A stretch of DNA of 27,140 nt from CAZFLY01 sp964519995 (GCA_964519995.1 CAZFLY010000039.1:1-27140); one strand, 5' to 3'; shown: positions 1 to 7,849, numbered from the stretch's first letter. Program-made: numbers and translations. The notes: a model not told the origin generated them from the sequence alone.

Positions 1-531
1 TTAAAGCAACTGGTTATTTGCAGTAAGTATGGTTAAACCAGATCCCTTGAAATCTTTGTCATCTGTGACCAGAGTCAACCCCCTATCTTTGCAGAGCGTA
101 GAAAACACCTCATCGTTAAAATCTGAATCCCCTTTTGCAAATTCCGTAAGTAGTGTTTCAATGTCTATGTTTGCAAAATTGGAATCACAACGTTGGCATT
201 GTTTAATAATGCGTTTTGCATTAACTGCAATATCTTCGGCAATTTTGGCAAAGGCTGAACTTTTTCTAAAATCTTTGAAGTTGTCATTTCTTGAAGCCGA
301 CTGCTTGTGCTCCCATCGTGCATAAGTATTAATGAATTCAGATATAATAAGGACATCTATATATACGGCACATCCGTTACTTTGGATGTCGCGTATGGCT
401 CTTGAATAAATTGATGCTCGTTTCCGTTTATGAGCCATTGGCCCATAAACTGATAACCAGATATTTGCATCTAAGAAAAATTTGTCGTCCTTCGAAAAGG
501 AATATGACCCTATGTCTTTGATATTACTCAT
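1..531 (-). CDS. PIN-domain protein, probable toxin-like RNase
   Basis: The 176-residue protein has the acidic layout of PIN-fold, Mg/Mn-dependent RNases: D21 in FLDANIWL, E65 in IISEF, D137/D140 in the DFND stretch, and the TDDKDF motif near residue 157. PIN proteins are mostly the toxins of VapBC-like pairs or RNA-processing nucleases; here no VapB-like antitoxin is adjacent. I chose the third Met (531) because AGGA lies 7 bases before it, whereas the Met at 537 is one base from that site. The start overlaps the end of the upstream DUF4325 gene by 8 bases, which suggests translational coupling, and a GHKL ATPase gene precedes that. The stop codon occupies bases 1-3, so further operon members could lie outside the window. 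PIN assignment is firm; the cellular target is unknown. Confidence 0.85.
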   Translation of the reverse strand: MSNIKDIGSYSFSKDDKFFLDANIWLSVYGPMAHKRKRASIYSRAIRDIQSNGCAVYIDVLIISEFINTYARWEHKQSASRNDNFKDFRKSSAFAKIAEDIAVNAKRIIKQCQRCDSNFANIDIETLLTEFAKGDSDFNDEVFSTLCKDRGLTLVTDDKDFKGSGLTILTANNQLL

Positions 532-883
532 TATCATGTCCTAGTATTTCGTCAGTTGCAGAATGAAATCGCTCAGGATCTTTAAAGTACTCCTTGGCGC
601 GTTCAACAGAACGTTTGAGAGTTTCTAAGTCCTGGGAACTTGCGTCGACAACGAATAGTCTTTTCTTCAACTCGTCATCCTTGAATTTATCATATAATTG
701 TCCAATAGCAGCATTAAGAAAAAGCGAAGTTAGATCCTCTATTCCCTTAAAAGATATTTCAATGTTCTTGCCTTCCTGCAAAGCCTTAAAAATCGCATCG
801 TACACTTTTTGCCCATCTTCTGCGGCGACGCAAATGTTATTCCCAATGGTTGAGACGATATTAATTTTTTCCATAGTACTCAC
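524..883 (-). CDS. DUF4325 STAS-like domain protein
   Basis: A small soluble protein of 119 residues. Residues 41-75 carry the DUF4325 hallmark: a beta-strand IEISFKGI followed by LTSLFLNAAIGQLYDKF. This resembles the STAS fold of anti-sigma factor antagonists, with Thr/Ser residues at the place where SpoIIAA-type proteins are phosphorylated. In established family context DUF4325 proteins are often found beside GHKL ATPases, and that is the case here: the ATPase gene ends 21 bases upstream. I favour the GTG start at 883 because AAGGA lies 7 bases before it; the ATG at 874 is 16 bases from that site. The 3' end overlaps the PIN gene. Inferred role: regulatory partner of the ATPase, possibly controlling the PIN protein. 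No direct functional evidence is in the sequence. Confidence 0.8.
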   Translation of the reverse strand: MSTMEKINIVSTIGNNICVAAEDGQKVYDAIFKALQEGKNIEISFKGIEDLTSLFLNAAIGQLYDKFKDDELKKRLFVVDASSQDLETLKRSVERAKEYFKDPERFHSATDEILGHDNE

Positions 884-904
884 TGTTTTTTCCTTTCTTT
901 TGCT

Positions 905-1765
905 TTAGAAAACATCTGACGAGTCAATCTCTGAGCTAAGACAATAAGAAGTTTTATCTGACGTGTCAATATCAATAGTTACCACTGTTCCTGGAAATGG
1001 TCTAAAGAGGGTACGGGTTGAGACTTTTCCTTTCGATAATTCCCAATATCCTGCGCTTGACACAATAATTAATCGTCCTTGGTTAAGTTTAATGAATTCC
1101 CGGATCAATTGAAGTCCAAGGCCACCAGATCTACCTCGTCGGGTAGTCTTACCGCTAATTGCCCAGATAATAGCACGTTCTGCCGGCAACTTCCTCTGCA
1201 AGTTTTTATAGATGTTTCCGTCAATTCCAATTCCTAAATCCGTAATGGTGAAAAGCAAACGCTTCTGTTTTGGGAAAAACTGGCCACAAGTAAAGATACC
1301 ATATTGAGTATATGAATGCTCAATGGCATTCGAAAAAATTTCAAATAAACTCTCGCGAAATCTTTTAAGCAATGGAAGGCTCATATCTGGGAGCCCTAAG
1401 CTCCCCGACCTGAAATATTTAATGACATATTGTTTAAAATCTTCATATACTTTGCCAACCGTTTCAAATCGCCGGTACTCAATGGTGGTTCCATAACTAT
1501 CCTGTTTTTCCGATTCCCCAAATTGCGAAAGAAAATGATTCTTCCTCAAGATACTTCTTACCATTGAAGAAATATTAGTAAAGCAGACCGTTATATTCTC
1601 TGTTTTTTTCCTGTAAAGAATAGCCCCAAGCGGAGCACACATATTAGCATCAATCCAATTTGATATATTTATTTCGTAGTCCTCAGGAACAATTTGATTA
1701 CCCAACTCGAGGATTTTTTGAAAACCATTAAACCCAGTTTTAATTTGTCCAAGAGCTATAGTCAT
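905..1765 (-). CDS. GHKL/HATPase protein with N-terminal STAS-like region
   Basis: A 286-residue soluble protein. The C-terminal half is a GHKL (histidine-kinase-like) ATPase domain: N-box E142-xxx-N146 with E149-H150, D-box DLGIGI at 176-181, glycine-rich lid GRSGGLGLQLI at 211-221 and a final PGTVVTIDI strand at 259-267. There is no phospho-acceptor H-box and no membrane segment, so it looks like an anti-sigma-kinase (RsbW/SpoIIAB)-type ATPase, not a sensor kinase. Residues about 28-83 (EINISNWIDAN..., ITVCFTN..., ILRKNHFLSQFG) have the strand-helix pattern of a STAS domain, suggesting a fused antagonist-like part. It is the first gene of a three-gene run with DUF4325 and PIN genes. The ATG start has only a weak purine-rich AAAAG ahead of it. 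ATPase-fold call is strong; the N-terminal STAS reading is inference. Confidence 0.85.
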   Translation of the reverse strand: MTIALGQIKTGFNGFQKILELGNQIVPEDYEINISNWIDANMCAPLGAILYRKKTENITVCFTNISSMVRSILRKNHFLSQFGESEKQDSYGTTIEYRRFETVGKVYEDFKQYVIKYFRSGSLGLPDMSLPLLKRFRESLFEIFSNAIEHSYTQYGIFTCGQFFPKQKRLLFTITDLGIGIDGNIYKNLQRKLPAERAIIWAISGKTTRRGRSGGLGLQLIREFIKLNQGRLIIVSSAGYWELSKGKVSTRTLFRPFPGTVVTIDIDTSDKTSYCLSSEIDSSDVF

Positions 1766-1843
1766 TTTCTTTTAATCCAATATTTAGTCGGTAGAAATTA
1801 GCTTTGTTACAAATCCTTACTGGAGTTTTATCACGCTTTTGCC

Positions 1844-1873
1844 TATATAAACGAATTTATTTTTTGCTTGCAA
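1844..1873 (-). promoter_or_regulatory. possible sigma70-type promoter of the ATPase-DUF4325-PIN module
   Basis: Reading the minus strand, TTGCAA (1873-1868) and TATATA (1849-1844) are separated by 18 bases, about 80 bases before the ATPase start. The surrounding region is AT-rich, so the match could be by chance. Confidence 0.25.
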
Positions 1874-1919
1874 ATCTTCTTAGTCAATTTCTGTAATATT
1901 TTCACTCTTTCGGCTAAGT

Positions 1920-1971
1920 ATTCAATTTCGATTTTTCTCGCCGATGTTTACCTCAAAGTAATGAATTGAAT
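1920..1971. repeat. 8-bp inverted repeat at the 3' end of xseA
   Basis: ATTCAATT (1920-1927) and AATTGAAT (1964-1971) are perfect inverted arms around a 36-base loop, directly after the xseA stop codon. It could fold in the transcript tail, but it is AT-rich and lacks a classical terminator T-run. Only the symmetry itself is certain. Confidence 0.3.
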
Positions 1972-1972
1972 T

Positions 1973-3322
1973 TTACTTCCTCGTTACCTTACTTTCAATC
2001 AAATTTTCTCCCGAAAGTTCGGTAACCAACAAGTCTCCGAGCTGGATATCGTCAGAACTTCTTAGGACAAGGCCAGTCTCTTTGCAGGTTGTGATACTAT
2101 AACCCCTGTGAAGGACTGATTTGGGATTAAGCCCTCTAAGGCGATTGGCCTGGGCAGTAAGCTGCATTCTTCGGACGCTTACTACTGCTACGATTGCAGC
2201 GATGGCCCGGCTGCGCAGATCGTTTACCTCGACGGTTCTTCTGCCCAGCAATCTGTGCGGTTCTATCCGCACTATCTGTCGGTAAGCATAGTGCAGTTTC
2301 TCACGTGCATCGGTCAGTATTGCTTTCAATACCTCAGCCAGACCCGAAGTTAACTCATCAAGCTGCTGCTCTCTATTGTGAACCGGCAGAAGCGGGGTTC
2401 GAAAAACTGAACTTGCCAGAATTGTCTCCAAGCCCTTCCGAGCCAGCTCCAATCTGCTTTTTATATCATTCCGCAGTATGCGTTCTCTGCTCGCTAAATC
2501 TGTTAAAACATCCCGCATATCGGGTACTGCCACAACACCTGCCTTGGTAGGGGTTGAGGCACGAGCATCTGCAACAAAGTCTGCAACTGTAACATCAACC
2601 TCGTGACCAACCGCGCTTATGATAGGTATCTTTGAACCGAAGATCGCTCTTGCAAGTACTTCCTCGTTAAAGGCCCATAGATCTTCCAGCGAACCACCAC
2701 CACGGCCGACAATTAGAAGGTCGAGCTTTAACTGCCTGTTGCGCCTATTTATATCTTTGATGGCTGCTGCGATTTCGTCGGCTGCTCCCGGACCCTGCAC
2801 AGGCACGGGGTAGAGATAAAGTCGCACGCACGGCCAGCGGTTGTGGATGCTGTCGATTATATCGTGCACCGCTGCGCCCGATTCGCTGGTTAGTATTCCA
2901 ATGCGTTCAGGAAATTTGGGAATCGGCTTTTTGTGCGCTTCGTCGAACAAGCCTTCGGAGCGGAGCTTCTTGACCATCTGCTCAAAGGCAAGTTGCAATG
3001 CACCCACACCTGCGGGGATAAGCTCATCGACAATGAACTGATATCTTCCATGCGGAACAAAAACATCGATAAAACCTATCGCTAATACCTCAAGCCCATT
3101 TTCCGGCTCGAACTTAAGTTTTATAGAATTACCTCTCCACATAGCACAGGGCAATGTCGAGTTTTCGTCCCTCAGTGAGAAGTAACAATGTCCCTTGTCG
3201 GACAGTTTCCAATTAGCTATCTCACCCTTTACGGTGAGTCGACCCGGAAGATTATCTTCTAAAATCCCTTTTATCAGCGAGTTAACCTGGCTGACTGTGT
3301 ATATCTCTTTCGTCTTTTGCAT
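1973..3322 (-). CDS. xseA: exodeoxyribonuclease VII large subunit
   Basis: XseA is the catalytic and DNA-binding subunit of exonuclease VII, which degrades single-stranded DNA from both ends into oligonucleotides. The 449-residue length is normal. An N-terminal OB-fold (residues about 5-105: VNSLIKGIL, GEIANWKLSDKGHCYFSLRD) is followed by the catalytic region: PERIGILTSESGAAVHDI, VGRGGGSLEDLWAFNEE, then SAVGHEVDVTVADFVADARASTPTKA, all conserved family blocks. A long helical region and C-terminal segment (LRGLNPKSVLHRGYSITT) complete it. The small subunit gene xseB, which often follows xseA, is not visible in the 207 bases downstream. A good divergent promoter lies just upstream. Confidence 0.96.
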   Translation of the reverse strand: MQKTKEIYTVSQVNSLIKGILEDNLPGRLTVKGEIANWKLSDKGHCYFSLRDENSTLPCAMWRGNSIKLKFEPENGLEVLAIGFIDVFVPHGRYQFIVDELIPAGVGALQLAFEQMVKKLRSEGLFDEAHKKPIPKFPERIGILTSESGAAVHDIIDSIHNRWPCVRLYLYPVPVQGPGAADEIAAAIKDINRRNRQLKLDLLIVGRGGGSLEDLWAFNEEVLARAIFGSKIPIISAVGHEVDVTVADFVADARASTPTKAGVVAVPDMRDVLTDLASRERILRNDIKSRLELARKGLETILASSVFRTPLLPVHNREQQLDELTSGLAEVLKAILTDAREKLHYAYRQIVRIEPHRLLGRRTVEVNDLRSRAIAAIVAVVSVRRMQLTAQANRLRGLNPKSVLHRGYSITTCKETGLVLRSSDDIQLGDLLVTELSGENLIESKVTRK

Positions 3323-3363
3323 CTGGCCTGCAACTCAAAAAAACACTCAAATTATTACCACTG

Positions 3364-3392
3364 ATTATATAATCCTACTATCGCAGCATCAA
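3364..3392 (-). promoter_or_regulatory. sigma70-type promoter for xseA
   Basis: On the minus strand TTGATG (3392-3387) and a perfect TATAAT (3369-3364) are 17 bases apart, placing the transcription start about 35 bases before the xseA ATG. It is back to back with the promoter at 3457-3485. Confidence 0.5.
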
Positions 3393-3456
3393 TTTGCAAT
3401 TCTCACCTCAGAAAGGATAAAAAACACTATTTTTTCATATTCTGACAAGAATTTCC

Positions 3457-3485
3457 TTGTCTCTAAACATTATTAACCATATTAT
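3457..3485 (+). promoter_or_regulatory. sigma70-type promoter for the dockerin/pseudopilin/ABC block
   Basis: TTGTCT (3457-3462) and TATTAT (3480-3485) are 17 bases apart. This would start transcription near 3492, giving a leader of about 63 bases before the ATG at 3555. It also argues against the in-frame ATG at 3486, which abuts the -10 box. Confidence 0.5.
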
Positions 3486-3554
3486 ATGTTTCGTAGCACG
3501 AATTTTGAATTTTTATGCGCAAACCTCGTTAATTTATTTTTGGAGGATCGAGTT

Positions 3555-4568
3555 ATGAAAGGTTCAAATATCACGAAATTGCTATTTTACTTTATTCCGT
3601 TGATGCTGGTCTTAAGCAGCTTTGCTCAGGGCGATACTCACAGAGACATTCAGGCCATTGATACAGATGGCTATGGTGTCCACCCTGATTTGTTCACTTA
3701 CGACAAAGTTACGGTCGAGGGCATAATCCTTAATCGGCCGGACTTTATGTTAGATGCCACACCTCACGAAGACGCTCCCTTTGGGGCCGGTGCCATGTGG
3801 CAAATCTATATCCAAGGTGAAGGCAACGACCATGCAGGTACTGCTGTCTGGATGGGTCAATGTTATGACAATGTCTGGGGCAGTGGCACATATACCAACG
3901 AGGAATGGCTCAATGATATTTATCGGGTAAGCCATGACCCAGCCACCGACTACGAATTTGCGCCGGGAGACAGAGTAAGAGTTACTGGCTTGCTCAAGTT
4001 CTACGGCGGAAAAACCAACATCAATGAACGCCATAATACCGATCCGGCGAATGACCTGACTATCGAATTAATAGAGGCGGGCGTCGGTCTGCCACAACCG
4101 GAGGTTATTACACTCGACGACGTAAAAGACAACGAAAATAACTTTATTTTTGATCCCAACCGAGAGTTTGGTTGCGAATACTATCAGGGTCGTTTGGTCA
4201 AAATCAACAATGTCAGTTTCGTGGATGCGAATTCCTGGGGGCCTAATGCGACTTTGATAATAACTGATGGGCGAAAGACGTTTCCTATACAGTTAGGCCG
4301 TGGATGGGGTATTCGGCCGGATTCAAATAATCTAAGCGAGACCTTTGATGTGGTCGGCATCTTCGACCAGGAAGGCGGCCTTAAAAACAACTATCGTGTA
4401 TGGGTGTTAAACTATGATGGCAATGGCAGGGTTTTGACTGACCGAGCTTACGCCAGGTACAATCTGCCTGGAGATATTAATAGAGATGGCAAGGTCGATA
4501 TGCTCGACTTAGCCTGGCTTGCTGATAGTTGGCTTCGGTGTATTCCTGGCACCGGTGCCTGCGAGTAA
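3555..4568 (+). CDS. secreted OB-fold-like protein with C-terminal dockerin-like motif
   Basis: A 337-residue exported protein. The start at 3555 is set by GGAGG 8 bases upstream and by the signal peptide it reveals (KLLFYFIPLMLVLSSFA, cleavage probably after SFA near residue 24). Two beta-rich segments follow, around residues 45-160 (YDKVTVEGIILN... GDRVRVTGLLKFYGGKTNI) and 205-300 (GRLVKINNVSF... TLIITDGRKTFPIQL... FDVVGIF); both have the look of OB-fold modules seen in secreted nucleic-acid-binding or nuclease-associated proteins. The tail has one Ca-binding-type repeat, GDINRDGKVDMLDLAWLADS, the dockerin-like motif abundant in Phycisphaerae. No catalytic residues are recognisable. It heads a same-strand run with a pseudopilin and a metal ABC transporter. 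Function unknown; binding or surface display is plausible. Confidence 0.85.
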   Translation: MKGSNITKLLFYFIPLMLVLSSFAQGDTHRDIQAIDTDGYGVHPDLFTYDKVTVEGIILNRPDFMLDATPHEDAPFGAGAMWQIYIQGEGNDHAGTAVWMGQCYDNVWGSGTYTNEEWLNDIYRVSHDPATDYEFAPGDRVRVTGLLKFYGGKTNINERHNTDPANDLTIELIEAGVGLPQPEVITLDDVKDNENNFIFDPNREFGCEYYQGRLVKINNVSFVDANSWGPNATLIITDGRKTFPIQLGRGWGIRPDSNNLSETFDVVGIFDQEGGLKNNYRVWVLNYDGNGRVLTDRAYARYNLPGDINRDGKVDMLDLAWLADSWLRCIPGTGACE

Positions 4569-4635
4569 ATCAGGCAATGATAAGTATTCTTTTGCAGAGA
4601 CGCCTGTATACTTAGGATTTTATGAGCGATCTGTT

Positions 4636-5298
4636 ATGAAGCAAGCCTTCACATTAATTGAGTTGCTCGTTGTTGTCGCTATCATTTCACTGCTGACGGC
4701 GATACTGATGCCGGCTCTGTCCCGAGCTCGAAGTCAGGCAAAGATTATGGCCGTAAATAGCGAGCTTTATTGTATTGGCATAGCTCTTGAATCCTATTGT
4801 ATGGACAATGATTACAAGTACCCGCCTACTCGAGCCGATTGTAATCCATGGGCCCGCGAACACGCATACGCCCTACCGCAGGAGTTGGTTGACCAGAGTT
4901 ATCTCCCAAAAGGCGAGATTGGCAAGGTGCGTTTTGCCGAAATTGAGGACAAGTTTAACAAAGGCTGCACCTACAAATACATAGCGGTTGGCCCGAAGTA
5001 CGATTATCTCGGTGCACCTTTTGGCAATCAGCATTTATACATACCCGATGGCTTTCCCGACCGCGAAAACCAGGATTTGGTCAAATATACCGATTTTAGA
5101 AAATCGCCGGTGACGTGGGTACTTTTTAGCTTGGGCCCACGATATGATAAAGAAAATCTCGATAGAGCGGATTTTCCGCTTAAAGAAGGCTTCCCTGTGT
5201 CGAGGCAGTTTTGGTATTCACCTAAAATCGGCAAAGGAATACTTACTCGGATGCGGTTGAAAGGCAGCCAGCATATCGGATCATTTATGGATAATTAG
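4636..5298 (+). CDS. type II secretion/type IV pilin-like pseudopilin
   Basis: The 220-residue protein begins MKQAFTLIELLVVVAII, the class III prepilin signature: short leader, cleavage before Phe, Glu at mature position 5, and a hydrophobic helix to about residue 28. The -1 residue is Ala where Gly is usual, which is tolerated but less common. The body (CIGIALESYCMDNDYKYPP, later TWVLFSLGPRYDKEN) is of the GspG-like type that planctomycetes carry in many copies. I start it at 4636; a longer frame exists upstream but puts non-pilin sequence ahead of the prepilin motif. It lies 67 bases after the dockerin gene and its TAG is 3 bases before the substrate-binding protein gene, so it appears part of that operon. 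Role inferred: component of a fibre, or a secreted, inner-membrane-anchored protein. Confidence 0.88.
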   Translation: MKQAFTLIELLVVVAIISLLTAILMPALSRARSQAKIMAVNSELYCIGIALESYCMDNDYKYPPTRADCNPWAREHAYALPQELVDQSYLPKGEIGKVRFAEIEDKFNKGCTYKYIAVGPKYDYLGAPFGNQHLYIPDGFPDRENQDLVKYTDFRKSPVTWVLFSLGPRYDKENLDRADFPLKEGFPVSRQFWYSPKIGKGILTRMRLKGSQHIGSFMDN

Positions 5299-5301
5299 TG
5301 G

Positions 5302-6132
5302 ATGATTAAGTCAGGCACAAAATACATTGCGGCGATAATGATAGTTTTTGGGCTTAGTTGCGCAAACAAAACCGCCGAAAACGGTAAATTTGAGATTGCC
5401 GTTACCAACTCTTACCTGCAATGTGCTGTCGAGGACCTTTGCAGCAGTGAATTGAAAGTTCTGTGCCTAGCTCCGCCAGGTGTCTGTCCGGGGCACTTTG
5501 ATATGTCACCCGGCCAGCTTAAGCAGCTTCGAAATTGCCGGATATTACTGCTTTTCGATTTTCAAAAGAATGTTGAGCGGTCTCTATCACGACTCAAAGA
5601 GAACGGTTTGAAAGTACAATTAGTCAAGACTCAACCGGGTTTGTGCATACCGGATACCTATCTGAGTACGTGCCAGGATGTTTGCAGGATTGTTTCATCA
5701 GAATATCCGGATAAGACAGATCAATACCAAGAATCGCTAAAGCTAATAAGAAACCGTTTGGATAAATTGGCGCAGGAGCTTCGAGAGGACATTAGGCAGT
5801 CCGGCAGCAAGTCAGCCAAGGTGCTTGCGTCCAACCATCAAGCAGATTTTGTTAAATGGCTGGGGCTCGACGCTATAGCTACCTTTGTAGGTAGTGACAT
5901 TGAGACGGCATCTAACCTCAACCAATGTCTTGAAAAAGCTGCTGGTCAAGACGTGAAGTTTGTCATAGCCAACAGACAGGAGGGAGCCGGACTTGCAGAA
6001 GCTCTGGCGAAGCGTTTACAGGCAAAGGCGGTTGTCTTCAGTAACTTTCCAGAAAAGGCTCTGGACGGAGCCGGATTTGATGGACTATTGCGGGAGAACG
6101 TTCGAGCTTTAATCGAGGCAGCCGAACAATGA
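5302..6132 (+). CDS. ZnuA/TroA-like metal ABC transporter substrate-binding lipoprotein
   Basis: Cluster A-I (TroA superfamily) binding proteins deliver Zn, Mn or related metals to a family-3 ABC permease. This 276-residue protein begins with a hydrophobic leader ending FGLSC (Cys20), a slightly irregular lipobox. It keeps a PGHFDMSPGQL block (His65) matching the first metal ligand of ZnuA, and NHQADFVKWLGL (His179) matching the third. The second ligand position (canonical PHxWL) reads IPDTYL, with Asp118 in place of His, and the C-terminal acidic ligand motif is not clear. Nine further cysteines are present (41, 47, 55, 62, 79, 115, 124, 128, 209), unusual for this family. The stop overlaps the ATPase start (ATGA). 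Family call is good; metal identity is open. Confidence 0.82.
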   Translation: MIKSGTKYIAAIMIVFGLSCANKTAENGKFEIAVTNSYLQCAVEDLCSSELKVLCLAPPGVCPGHFDMSPGQLKQLRNCRILLLFDFQKNVERSLSRLKENGLKVQLVKTQPGLCIPDTYLSTCQDVCRIVSSEYPDKTDQYQESLKLIRNRLDKLAQELREDIRQSGSKSAKVLASNHQADFVKWLGLDAIATFVGSDIETASNLNQCLEKAAGQDVKFVIANRQEGAGLAEALAKRLQAKAVVFSNFPEKALDGAGFDGLLRENVRALIEAAEQ

Positions 6133-6941
6133 AGGGGGCGGACTTGAACCTTTGCGGTGTTGAGGTGATACGTTCCGCCAGAAGTATTCTTAGCGTTGAT
6201 AACCTCCACATCGCTCCGGGCAGTTTTGTCGGAATAATTGGTGCAAATGGCGCAGGCAAAACGACTTTGCTGAAGGTTTGCTGCGGCCTTATCAAGCCGA
6301 ATCGGGGCACAGTCACATTCGACAAAAGGGACATAGCGAGACTTAGCGGCTGGAGTAAAGCGAATCTTCGGAAACGGATCGGCTACATCCCACAAGCGAC
6401 TGAATATAATTCTGATCTGCCTTTTACTGCGCGTGAAATCGTTGCTATGGGCCGAACAAGTGTTAAGCCTCTATTGGTTCCTTTGACAAGAGGCGATTAC
6501 GAGATCGTCGATGAGTGGATGGACCGTTTCGGTCTTAGCGACTACCGGAACCGTACATTTAGAAGCCTTTCGGGAGGAGAACAGCAAAAGATTCTGATAG
6601 CCAGAGCAATGGTGCAGGGGCCGGAACTGTTGATGCTCGACGAGCCTTGCTCGAACCTTGACTTCAAATGGAAGTACCAGATCACCGAGATCATTGACCA
6701 GTTGCATCAACAGACAAATGTAACAGTTCTTATGGTTTCTCACGATACCAGCTTGCTGCCTTCGCGATGCGGGAGAATTATCCTTTTGCACTATGGAAAG
6801 ATTGTAGCTGAAGGCAATGTCGGCAAGGTTCTGTCATCAGGCGAATTTGAGAGTGTTTACGGCTGCCGTGTCGTGACCACCGAAATTGGGGGAAGAAAGT
6901 ATGCTATTGTTGAAAATAGTGGACGGCAAGTGAGTTTGTGA
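6129..6941 (+). CDS. metal ABC transporter ATP-binding protein (ZnuC-like)
   Basis: A cytoplasmic ATPase of 270 residues that would power the transporter formed with the flanking binding protein and permease. It has all ABC motifs: Walker A GANGAGKTT (38-46), Q-loop GYIPQATE, signature LSGGEQQ (near 147), Walker B LLMLDEP followed by the D-loop, and the H-loop SHD. Closest in style to ZnuC/FecE-like subunits. The start ATG overlaps the previous stop by four bases, so translation is likely coupled. No Zur-like operator was recognised upstream of the operon. Substrate is inferred only from the neighbours. Confidence 0.93.
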   Translation: MKGADLNLCGVEVIRSARSILSVDNLHIAPGSFVGIIGANGAGKTTLLKVCCGLIKPNRGTVTFDKRDIARLSGWSKANLRKRIGYIPQATEYNSDLPFTAREIVAMGRTSVKPLLVPLTRGDYEIVDEWMDRFGLSDYRNRTFRSLSGGEQQKILIARAMVQGPELLMLDEPCSNLDFKWKYQITEIIDQLHQQTNVTVLMVSHDTSLLPSRCGRIILLHYGKIVAEGNVGKVLSSGEFESVYGCRVVTTEIGGRKYAIVENSGRQVSL

Positions 6942-6962
6942 CAGAACAGTAACATAGTTGCT

Positions 6963-7763
6963 ATGGATCCATTTTTCCATTTAGTTGTTTTAGCGGCTAC
7001 GCTGGCAGGCGCTAGTTGTGGTTTGCTTGGGGTATATGTTGTAGGCTTGCGGTTGCCATTTATCGGTATCTGCATCTCACACGCTGCTATGGCGGGCACG
7101 ATTTTTTCTTTTGTTCTGGGCCTGAATCCGGTGTGGGGGCCAGTAGCATTTTCCGCGATCGCCTCAGTTGGTTTGGCGGCACTTCGACCTGATAGGTTAA
7201 GGCTCGATCCGGGGGTGATTCTGGCGATACTTTTTTCAGTTATGCTTGGTCTTACATTTATTGGCTTCGGGCTTATGCAAGGCAGCCGGTCGGAGGTTCT
7301 GGGCTTACTCTGGGGCAGCATACTCTTTGTCAAGAAACAGAATGTTGTCATTATTACGTTAGTTGCTATCATTCTTGCAATATTTGCGCTCGTCTTTAGT
7401 AAGGAAATGAAAGTGCTGTTGTTTAGCCGGCCTATTGCGGCGGCAACCGGCGTTCATGAAACCTTTGTTTACTGTATGTTCTTAGCTCTGTGTGGGACGA
7501 CTTTGGCGGTGAATTTACCACTTGTTGGGGGCTTAATGATTTTTAGCCTGATTACCTGCCCAGCCGCCGCGGCATATCAACTGTGTCGAGGTTACCGAGC
7601 AGTCGTAACTGTCTCGCCGATTCTGGGGGCACTAAGCGCTCTGGGTGGTTTTTTGGCATCATACTTCTTGAACTTGCCGACCGGTGCGTGTATCGTCATT
7701 GCTGCCGCGGCAATTTTTGGCGTTGCTGCTGCCTATAGAGCTTTCTGGGGCAGAATCGATTGA
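6963..7763 (+). CDS. metal ABC transporter permease (ZnuB-like, ABC-3 family)
   Basis: A 266-residue, strongly hydrophobic protein with about eight membrane spans. Family-3 hallmarks include GLLGVYVVGLRLPFIGICISHAAMAG near the N-terminus and LPLVGGLMIFSLITCPAAAA around residue 185, as in ZnuB and MntB permeases for divalent metals. It starts 21 bases after the ATPase gene on the same strand and would form the inner-membrane channel of that system. It is the last gene of the operon; a separate promoter candidate precedes the next gene. Confidence 0.92.
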   Translation: MDPFFHLVVLAATLAGASCGLLGVYVVGLRLPFIGICISHAAMAGTIFSFVLGLNPVWGPVAFSAIASVGLAALRPDRLRLDPGVILAILFSVMLGLTFIGFGLMQGSRSEVLGLLWGSILFVKKQNVVIITLVAIILAIFALVFSKEMKVLLFSRPIAAATGVHETFVYCMFLALCGTTLAVNLPLVGGLMIFSLITCPAAAAYQLCRGYRAVVTVSPILGALSALGGFLASYFLNLPTGACIVIAAAAIFGVAAAYRAFWGRID

Positions 7764-7849
7764 GCAAGACTCTGGGCTTAGCAGCTTTAGCACGTGCACC
7801 GGATGGAGCGGCTTGCTATCAATTCTCTGTTGGCATAGCCCAAAATTAC

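Noticed and set aside
6857..7372. A 171-codon minus-strand open frame
   Set aside because: Antisense to the ABC permease, and its composition is that of a shadow frame with no domain.
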